Made by a program: the position numbers and the translations under genes
Origin: Polynucleobacter sp. VK25
Lineage (GTDB): Bacteria; Pseudomonadota; Gammaproteobacteria; Burkholderiales; Burkholderiaceae
Length of the DNA stretch: 64,000 nt
Assembly: GCF_018687355.1 (NCBI RefSeq)
Contig: NZ_CP061288.1
Span: 62,001-126,000 of the forward strand
Direction: 5' to 3'
In this document: positions 58,128 through 64,000 of the stretch, piece by piece
Layout: each line of letters begins with the position of its first letter
How positions within the stretch are numbered: position 1 is the first letter of the stretch
The notes under the pieces: model-generated
Told to the model about the DNA's origin: nothing
The model's database searches: none
The model's input: only the letters and a program-made list of their open reading frames with translations

Positions 58128-59402
58128 TTATTCGAAGTCAGCAGAAGACTCAATCAAGGGTGAAGCTAGGTTTTTACTGGGCTTAACGCCTAATTCGCGT
58201 ACTTTTTCTGCGGAGCGAATGAGATTACCTTTGCCGGTTTTCAATTTATTGAAGGCATCGTGATAGCTAGTTTGCGCTTGATCTAAGCGTTGCCCCAACT
58301 TCTCTAGGTCATCCACAAATCCAACAAACTTATCGTAAAGATTGCCGCATTGTTTTGCGATCTCTAGAGCGTTACGATTTTGATGGTCTTGTCGCCATAG
58401 ATGGGCAACGGTTCGTAGCGTCGCCATGAGAGTGCTTGGACATACCAGCACAATATTTTTCGCTAGCGCTTCTTGATACAAGTTAGGCGCAGCTTTTAAT
58501 GCAAGCAAGAACGCTGGCTCGATGGGCACAAACATAAGCACAAAATCTACTGAGCCCGCTCCATAGAGGGCGCTATAGTTTTTTCCAGATAAGCCTTGGA
58601 TATGCTGGCGTAGTGACTGAATATGAGCAGCTAGTTCTTGCTCGGCAACTACAGGATCAGTAGTTTCAGCATGTCGCGCATAAGCAGTGATCGATACCTT
58701 GCTGTCGACTACTAGGCTTCTACCTTCAGGAAGCTTGATGACAACGTCTGGTTGCAACCGTGAGCCATCGGTTTGAGTATGACTATCTTGTACGAGATAC
58801 TCCTCGCCCTTACGCAAGCCAGAGGATTCGAGGATGGACTCCAGCACGAGTTCACCCCAATTACCTTGAACCTTAGAGTCGCCTTTTAGAGCTTGGGTTA
58901 AGGACCGCGTTTCATCAGACATGCGTAAATTGAGATTGGCTAGACGCTCGATTTCACTTTTGAGGGCGTGGCGTTCACGAGCTTCATTGCCATATGAAGT
59001 GCTGACTTGCTCTTTAAATTCAGTGAGCTTAGTTTGCAAGGGCTTGAGTAAGGCATCTAAGCTAGCAGTATTTTGCTCCGTAAAACGCTTAGATTTATCT
59101 TCCAAGATCTCATTGGCTAAATTTTTGAACTGATTTGTGAGGGCTTCTTTTGCTTCATTGAGCGATTCAATTCTGCCTAGACCTTGTTTGCGTTCAGAGT
59201 CTAATTCTGCTTCTAGGCGAATAGCATTTTGCAATGCTTGGTCACGCTCGCTGCGCAGGCTTACTGCTAGGGCAAGCTCTGTTTGGGCTTGCAGCTCAAC
59301 ACGAGCAAGAGTGGAGCGTAAGTTCAGTGCATAAACTAAAAGGCCTGCACAAACTCCAAATGGCAGGCCAAACAGTAGAAGAGAGCTTAAATCAAAAGTC
59401 AC
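58128..59402 (-). CDS. rmuC: DNA recombination protein RmuC family
   Basis: A 424-residue protein with an amino membrane helix (about 8-27), a long coiled coil (about 30-185) and the RmuC nuclease-like domain (about 185-370; KVQGNWGELVLESILESSGL, RLQPDVVIKLPEGRSLVVDS, KNIVLVCPSTLMATLRTVAH). In E. coli RmuC limits recombination at inverted repeats; its biochemical activity is not settled. It lies after grxD in the same direction, with a 28-base gap. Confidence 0.92.
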   Translation of the reverse strand: MTFDLSSLLLFGLPFGVCAGLLVYALNLRSTLARVELQAQTELALAVSLRSERDQALQNAIRLEAELDSERKQGLGRIESLNEAKEALTNQFKNLANEILEDKSKRFTEQNTASLDALLKPLQTKLTEFKEQVSTSYGNEARERHALKSEIERLANLNLRMSDETRSLTQALKGDSKVQGNWGELVLESILESSGLRKGEEYLVQDSHTQTDGSRLQPDVVIKLPEGRSLVVDSKVSITAYARHAETTDPVVAEQELAAHIQSLRQHIQGLSGKNYSALYGAGSVDFVLMFVPIEPAFLLALKAAPNLYQEALAKNIVLVCPSTLMATLRTVAHLWRQDHQNRNALEIAKQCGNLYDKFVGFVDDLEKLGQRLDQAQTSYHDAFNKLKTGKGNLIRSAEKVRELGVKPSKNLASPLIESSADFE

Positions 59403-59430
59403 AGCGTTAAAGTCTCAATGAAAATCTTGA

Positions 59431-59739
59431 TTAAGCTTTAACGAGTTTTTGAAGTTCGCCAGACTGAAACATTTCAGTCATGATGTCGGAGCCACCAACA
59501 AATTCACCATTGATGTAGAGCTGAGGAATGGTTGGCCAATTTGCAAACTCTTTAATGCCTTGGCGAATACCGGCATCTTCTAAGACGTTCACAGTATGTA
59601 GGTTTTCAACACCGCTAGCACGCAAGATATTGACTGCGTTTCCAGAAAAGCCGCACTGTGGAAACTGGGCAGTTCCCTTCATAAACAATACAACTGGGTG
59701 GCTAGTAACGATTTCTTTAATTTGAGCTTGTGTGTCCAT
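59431..59739 (-). CDS. grxD: Monothiol glutaredoxin (Grx4 type)
   Basis: A 102-residue glutaredoxin with active-site CGFS (Cys29 in FPQCGFSGN) and the family motifs [35 protein letters not shown] glutaredoxins carry 2Fe-2S clusters and work with BolA proteins such as IbaG, also encoded here. The start at 59739 follows a GTAGAAAGAA ribosome site. It is 106 bases downstream of prmC, on the same strand. Confidence 0.96.
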   Translation of the reverse strand: MDTQAQIKEIVTSHPVVLFMKGTAQFPQCGFSGNAVNILRASGVENLHTVNVLEDAGIRQGIKEFANWPTIPQLYINGEFVGGSDIMTEMFQSGELQKLVKA

Positions 59740-59845
59740 ACATTCTTTCTACAAGGTTTCTACTACGGCGGTCTTATTGCAAAGACGGTTTGAAAATAGG
59801 GTTTAGTTGATTTTAAGACTTAATGTGAAAAAAGGTTATTGGGAC

Positions 59846-60685
59846 CTATTTTCTGCCTGAGGCTACGCGGTAATGGCCGCCTAAATCCAGATGGGTTTGA
59901 ATGTCGCGAAGGCCTGCAGACTCCATCAGCGCCACCACTGCCGCAGATTGGTCAAATCCATGCTCAACGGCTAATAAGCCATTGGAATTAAGGTGCAGTT
60001 TGGCGCCCAGGATGATGGCCTCTAAACAAGCAAGCCCATTACCGTGGTCGGTGAGAGCTGAAATCGGTTCAAAGCGTAGGTCACCCTGGCTAAGGTGAGA
60101 GTCGTTGGAGGCAATATAAGGTGGATTGCTCAGAATGATGTCAAAAGGCAAATCTGTATTTAATGCCTCATACCAGCTTCCTTGCAAAAGCTGCACTCGT
60201 TCAGCAATATTCAATTGCTTAGCGTTGGTTTTGGCAATCGCTAGAGCTTCATTAGACTGATCGGTGGCAGTAACCAGCGCTTGAGGTGCTTCATGCGCAA
60301 TGGCTAATGCGATCGCTCCAGAGCCTGTACCCAAATCCAAAATTCTTGTGGGGATATCCAGTCGCGCTATTTCGCGTAAGCCAATCTCAACTAGCAACTC
60401 AGTTTCAGGGCGCGGAATCAGAACACCGGGCGCGACATAAAGCTCGATATTGTGAAAACCTCTTTTCCCAATCAAGTAGGCAATCGGTTCGCCCTGAGAT
60501 CTTTTGGACTCTAGTGTTTTCCACTCTGTCAGCGCCTCAGCGTTGAGCTCTAAATCATCACGGGATAGCAGGGCGGAACGCGGAAGTTGGTAATGCTTTT
60601 CAAGGATGTGGGCCATAAGGATCTTGGCTTCACTGGGAGCGAGCTCAGAGGCGCTTAGCAAGGAGCGCAGGCAGGCTTCCCCCAT
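59846..60685 (-). CDS. prmC: Peptide chain release factor N5-glutamine methyltransferase
   Basis: A 279-residue SAM-dependent methyltransferase that modifies the glutamine of the GGQ motif in release factors. The SAM site is LDLGTGSGAIALAIA (117-131) and the catalytic motif is NPPY at 187-190. The amino helical domain with EPIAYLIGKRGFHNIELYV recognises the release factor. It lies 3 bases downstream of prfA, its substrate gene. Confidence 0.97.
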   Translation of the reverse strand: MGEACLRSLLSASELAPSEAKILMAHILEKHYQLPRSALLSRDDLELNAEALTEWKTLESKRSQGEPIAYLIGKRGFHNIELYVAPGVLIPRPETELLVEIGLREIARLDIPTRILDLGTGSGAIALAIAHEAPQALVTATDQSNEALAIAKTNAKQLNIAERVQLLQGSWYEALNTDLPFDIILSNPPYIASNDSHLSQGDLRFEPISALTDHGNGLACLEAIILGAKLHLNSNGLLAVEHGFDQSAAVVALMESAGLRDIQTHLDLGGHYRVASGRK

Positions 60686-60688
60686 GGA

Positions 60689-61768
60689 TTAACTATCGCC
60701 TAGGGCAGCAAGCAACTCTGCTTGATGTTCAGATGCAAGGGCATTGCAGAGGTCATCGATATCACCATCCATCATGGCATCAATCTTGTAAAGAGTTAGA
60801 TTAATGCGGTGATCAGTAATGCGACCCTGGGGAAAGTTATAGGTACGAATGCGATCACTGCGATCGCCTGTGCCAACAAGGGACTTCCGAGTCTGCGCTT
60901 CGAGTTGATGTTTCTCTCGTTCGCGAGCATCCATGATGCGAGACACCAATACCTTCATTGCTTGTTCGCGATTGCGATGTTGACTGCGATCATCTTGACA
61001 CTCAACTACTGTGCCCGTAGGTAAGTGGGTAATGCGAACTGCCGAGTCAGTTTTATTAATATGCTGACCACCAGCGCCCGAGGCGCGGAAGGTATCAATA
61101 CGTAATTCTGCTGGATTAATTTTGACTGCTTCAAGCTCATCTGCTTCAGGCATCACAGCCACAGTGCACGCAGAAGTATGAATACGTCCTTGCGTTTCTG
61201 TTTGGGGCACACGTTGCACGCGATGACCACCGGATTCAAATTTAAGGCGCGAATAAACGGATTGGCCGACGAGGCGCAAGACTACTTCTTTGTATCCACC
61301 TAAGTCGGATTCAGCAGCGCTAACTACCTCTACCTTCCAGCCTTGGCGCTCTGCAAAGCGGGTATACATGCGCAGTAGATCACCTGCAAAGAGGGCGCTT
61401 TCATCTCCGCCAGTACCTGCGCGAATTTCTAAGAAGACATTACGTTCATCATTCTCATCTTTAGGAAGTAGGAGCTTTTGTAGCGTGCCTTCTAGGGCTT
61501 CCATGATTGTTAGCGCCTGCTTTTGCTCATCATCCGCAAAGTCCTTCATTTCAGGATCTTTGCGCATTTCCTCTGCTGCTTGCGCATCTGCTTCGGCTTG
61601 TTTGTAAAGACCAAATTGCTCAACAACCGTGGCAATATCAGAATGTTCGCGCGTGAGCTTCCGATAAGCATCCATATCCTTGGTTGCTTCTTCGGAGGTT
61701 AATAAGGAGTTAAGTTCGGCTAAGCGCGTGTCTAGATGGTCTAGCTTAGCCCGCATGCTGGGCTTCAT
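60689..61768 (-). CDS. prfA: Peptide chain release factor 1
   Basis: A 359-residue release factor for UAA and UAG. The stop-codon recognition tripeptide is the PxT type, here PQT at 188-190, followed by [18 protein letters not shown]; the catalytic GGQ is at 233-235. hemA ends one base before its start, so hemA, prfA and prmC form one operon, a common bacterial arrangement. Confidence 0.98.
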   Translation of the reverse strand: MKPSMRAKLDHLDTRLAELNSLLTSEEATKDMDAYRKLTREHSDIATVVEQFGLYKQAEADAQAAEEMRKDPEMKDFADDEQKQALTIMEALEGTLQKLLLPKDENDERNVFLEIRAGTGGDESALFAGDLLRMYTRFAERQGWKVEVVSAAESDLGGYKEVVLRLVGQSVYSRLKFESGGHRVQRVPQTETQGRIHTSACTVAVMPEADELEAVKINPAELRIDTFRASGAGGQHINKTDSAVRITHLPTGTVVECQDDRSQHRNREQAMKVLVSRIMDAREREKHQLEAQTRKSLVGTGDRSDRIRTYNFPQGRITDHRINLTLYKIDAMMDGDIDDLCNALASEHQAELLAALGDS

Positions 61769-63085
61769 CTAATGGTCTTCTAGTTTGGAATGCGAGGCGA
61801 ATAGTTTAGGTAACAGCTTAATCAAGGCGTCACGCTCGGCGCCATTAGAGTGTTGCAGCGCATGGAGTGAACCATGCAAAAATTTATTAGTGAGGCCTTG
61901 AGCCATCGCATTAAGAACTTCTTGAGGATCTTCCCCGCGCATTAATCGCTTCATTGCACGTTCTAGTTCCAGTTGACGTAAACGCTCGCCTTGCTGCTGG
62001 ATATCCTGAATCAGTGGCACAGCATTGCGACCTTGCATCCAATGCATGAAGTTACCAACCCGATCTTCGATGATTGCTTCAGCTTGGCTTACCGCAGCTT
62101 GACGTAAGTTAGCGCCTGTCTGAATCATCACCCCTAAATCATCCACGGTGTAGAGATAGATGTCATCTAGTCTAGAAATCTCTGGTTCAAAGTCCCGTGG
62201 TACGGCTAAATCAATCATCACCATAGGCTTATGGCGCCGCTGTTTCAAGGCGCTTTCAACCATGCCAAGACCAATAATCGGTAGGGATGAAGCGGTGCTA
62301 GACACAATGATGTCAAACTCGTGAAGGCGGCCTGGTAGCTCTGAGAGTTTGAAGGATTCAGCTTCAACGTCTTGTGCAGAAATTGAATCCGCTAACTCTT
62401 GGCCACGCTCAATTGTGCGATTGGCGATTGCTACATTTTTGGGTTTGCGTGATACAAAATGAGTGGCACATAAGGTGATCATTTCACCAGCGCCAATAAA
62501 TAAAATCTTTTGATCTGAGATTTTTTCAAAGATTCGCTCAGAAAGACGAACTGATGCTGCTGCCATTGAAATAGAATGAGCTCCAATTTCAGTCGAGCCC
62601 CGCACTTCTTTAGCTACTGCAAAAGTTTTCTGAAAGAGTTGGTTGAGATAGGTTCCCAAAACACCCGCATCGTTTGCAGTGCGAACTGCATCTTTCATTT
62701 GACCTAATATTTGAGTCTCGCCAATCACCATCGAATCTAAACCACAGGCAACTCTGAATGCGTGTCGCACTGCATCTGATTGGGGTAGTGAATAAATATG
62801 TGGCTCAAGACTGCTTGGTGCAAGTTGCTGAGTTTTAGCTAACCAGTCAAAAGTAGCTTCATGTAAGAGGCCTGCAGCGCTTGCATCATTTGCGGCACAG
62901 TAGACTTCAGTTCGGTTGCAAGTTGACAAAATGGTAGCTTCGGGCAGCCCAGCCTGATTCGCGCCAACTAAGTGTTGGCGAAGATCGTGTAACGCTTCTT
63001 GAAGAAATTCAGGGTCAAAGGCGACTTTTTCCCGAACGGCTAGCGGCGCTGTGTGATGATTGATGCCAAGTGTCAACAACTTCAT
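61769..63085 (-). CDS. hemA: Glutamyl-tRNA reductase
   Basis: A 438-residue NADPH enzyme that reduces glutamyl-tRNA to glutamate-1-semialdehyde, the first committed step of the C5 tetrapyrrole route. [17 protein letters not shown] is the amino mark; the catalytic Cys56 is in [10 protein letters not shown]; the NADPH loop is [15 protein letters not shown]; a dimerisation helix domain ends the protein. It is first in the hemA-prfA-prmC operon. Its start is only one base away from the start of the divergent small gene at 63087. Confidence 0.97.
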   Translation of the reverse strand: MKLLTLGINHHTAPLAVREKVAFDPEFLQEALHDLRQHLVGANQAGLPEATILSTCNRTEVYCAANDASAAGLLHEATFDWLAKTQQLAPSSLEPHIYSLPQSDAVRHAFRVACGLDSMVIGETQILGQMKDAVRTANDAGVLGTYLNQLFQKTFAVAKEVRGSTEIGAHSISMAAASVRLSERIFEKISDQKILFIGAGEMITLCATHFVSRKPKNVAIANRTIERGQELADSISAQDVEAESFKLSELPGRLHEFDIIVSSTASSLPIIGLGMVESALKQRRHKPMVMIDLAVPRDFEPEISRLDDIYLYTVDDLGVMIQTGANLRQAAVSQAEAIIEDRVGNFMHWMQGRNAVPLIQDIQQQGERLRQLELERAMKRLMRGEDPQEVLNAMAQGLTNKFLHGSLHALQHSNGAERDALIKLLPKLFASHSKLEDH

Positions 63086-63086
63086 A

Positions 63087-63383
63087 ATGGCGATTATAGA
63101 TTTGATGGCAGCATTAATGGGGGTATCAATGGGGTTTTTGGCTTTTCTGGTGATTGGGGGTATTTCTGGGGCATCGGCTTGGATTTTTTACCCCGGCCCT
63201 TCCTCTGGGCTTAAGCCCGGCAAGATCCTTGTAGCCTTCTTACTAGGCTTTGTTGCAGCCGCTTCTAGCTCGTATTTGGGCCAATATTGGGGATTTTTTC
63301 AGTCGGGGCAAATGATGGAGTGGGTTAGTGCCATTTTTGCCTCTTGTGCACTGGGATGTCTTTTTACTGCTTTAGCTAAATAA
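63087..63383 (+). CDS. Small membrane protein, possibly GlsB/YeaQ/YmgE-like
   Basis: A 98-residue protein of three to four hydrophobic segments (about 7-34, 46-66, 75-97) with a [20 protein letters not shown] loop and [20 protein letters not shown], which recall the transglycosylase-associated (GlsB/YeaQ) family of small membrane proteins. The likeness is partial and the function unknown. A frame is open from 63060, but ATG at 63087 fits a clean hydrophobic amino end. It is divergent from hemA with a one-base gap, so its promoter must lie within hemA, and its end overlaps the end of ung by 12 bases. Confidence 0.6.
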   Translation: MAIIDLMAALMGVSMGFLAFLVIGGISGASAWIFYPGPSSGLKPGKILVAFLLGFVAAASSSYLGQYWGFFQSGQMMEWVSAIFASCALGCLFTALAK

Positions 63384-64000
63384 ATCCGTTTGAGTGGTTT
63401 CCACCCACCGAATGGGTGAGTCCTGATGCTCAATTAGCCATTGATTGGTTTTGGTGAAATGTCCGCAACTACCTTTTCCGCCTGGTTTCAAAAAAGGCTT
63501 GTCTGTTTTGTATACGCCAAGACCAGAGGGATGAGAGGATTGCAAAACCAATTGGTCTTTGCCGATTTCAATCAATGGAAGTTTGGATTGAGCATGACCT
63601 CCCCATAGCATCCAGACTAAATATGGCTTTGATTTAGAGAGTGCAGCAATTAAGTGATCAATCAAACTCTTCCATCCTAAATTGGTATGGCTACCAGCTT
63701 CACCCAATTTGACACTCAACGCGGTATTGAGCAGAAGCACTCCTTGCCTAGCCCAGCCGTGCAGATCGCCATTAGGTAGCTGACCAAAGCCTTCTAGTGC
63801 CAGCGCCTTGCTAATGTTGCGCAGCGAGCTGGGAAATGCTCGGGAGATCACCGCAATATCTTCTGGAATAGAAAAAGCTAAGCCTTGTGCCAGTCCTGGG
63901 GAGTGGTAAGGATCTTGACCCAGAATGACTACCTTTACTGAATTCACTGGCGTAAGTTTGAGGGCTTTAAAAAAGTGTTGAGGCTCAGGCCTGACAACGC
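63372..64000 (-). CDS. ung: Uracil-DNA glycosylase, carboxy part (partial)
   Basis: The gene runs off the window end; the open frame continues in phase from the GTG at 63947 to base 64000 (FFKALKLTPVNSVKVVILGQ). It removes uracil from DNA. The water-activating Asp is in GQDPYHSPGLAQGLAF; SSLRNISKAL, LLNTALSVKLGEAGSH, LWGGHAQSK and the leucine-loop motif SHPSGLGVYK complete the family 1 pattern. The GTG at 63947 is not the true start, because conserved residues continue upstream of it. Confidence 0.96.
   Translation of the reverse strand, partial: VVRPEPQHFFKALKLTPVNSVKVVILGQDPYHSPGLAQGLAFSIPEDIAVISRAFPSSLRNISKALALEGFGQLPNGDLHGWARQGVLLLNTALSVKLGEAGSHTNLGWKSLIDHLIAALSKSKPYLVWMLWGGHAQSKLPLIEIGKDQLVLQSSHPSGLGVYKTDKPFLKPGGKGSCGHFTKTNQWLIEHQDSPIRWVETTQTDLFS

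Overview
The window is a stretch of a betaproteobacterial chromosome, most likely from Polynucleobacter or a close relative in the Burkholderiaceae. I infer this from the moderate base composition, infA lying between secY and rpmJ, the porin and phasin genes, the petABC-sspAB block, the grxD-prmC-prfA-hemA block and the murA-his-tat order, together with the general look of the proteins. No database search was possible. The content is almost entirely core housekeeping genes at very high coding density. No gap without a gene reaches 300 bases; the longest are about 180-210 bases (668-850, 22922-23115, 46785-46992, 57235-57420), and each is described as a feature.

Layout. 1-9664: the end of the S10 operon (rplP partial, rpmC, rpsQ), the complete spc operon (rplN to secY, then infA and rpmJ) and the alpha operon (rpsM, rpsK, rpsD, rpoA, rplQ), closed by a strong terminator. 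9734-11769: cutA-dsbD. 11777-13454 (minus strand): engB-hemB. 13569-14294: diheme cytochrome c4. 14369-15858 (minus): lptM-lysA, divergent from cyaY. 16280-19762 (minus): a much reduced pilus/competence locus (a one-membrane-span protein and a short HofQ/PilQ-type secretin) followed by aroK and aroB. 19868-22204: mrcA (PBP1A), then a solitary RAYT-type HUH transposase at 22217-22921 with a degenerate inverted repeat just behind it. 23116-29372: gltBD. 29383-33274: a complete mla lipid-transport operon in the order F, E, D, A, C, B. 33274-35098: an ABC-2 exporter pair and ibaG (bolA family). 35155-43359: murA and the histidine genes G, D, (C inverted), B, H, A, F, I, E. 43395-45327: hinT and tatABC. 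45324-46784 (minus): a Sel1-repeat protein of unknown role. 46993-49957: a trimeric porin and a TPR-glycosyltransferase protein. 49985-51650 (minus): a DegS/AlgW-like protease and mscL. 51788-55754: petABC, sspA and sspB, then a tRNA-Thr(TGT). 55906-57234 (minus): an MFS transporter. 57421-58005: phasin. 58128-63085 (minus): rmuC, grxD, prmC, prfA and hemA. 63087-63383: a small membrane protein. 63372-64000 (minus): ung, cut by the window end.

The genes fall into translation and secretion (ribosomal operons, secY, tat), envelope building and lipid homeostasis (mrcA, murA, mla, porin), respiration and cytochrome assembly (c4, petABC, dsbD), nitrogen and amino-acid metabolism (gltBD, lysA, aroKB, his), and tetrapyrrole synthesis (hemA, hemB). 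I found no clear new defence or mobile system. The items most worth a second look are the stripped-down pil/hof locus, hisC inverted inside the his cluster, the domesticated RAYT with its flanking inverted repeat, the three consecutive hairpins between rpsQ and rplN, and a possible leaderless mrcA transcript.
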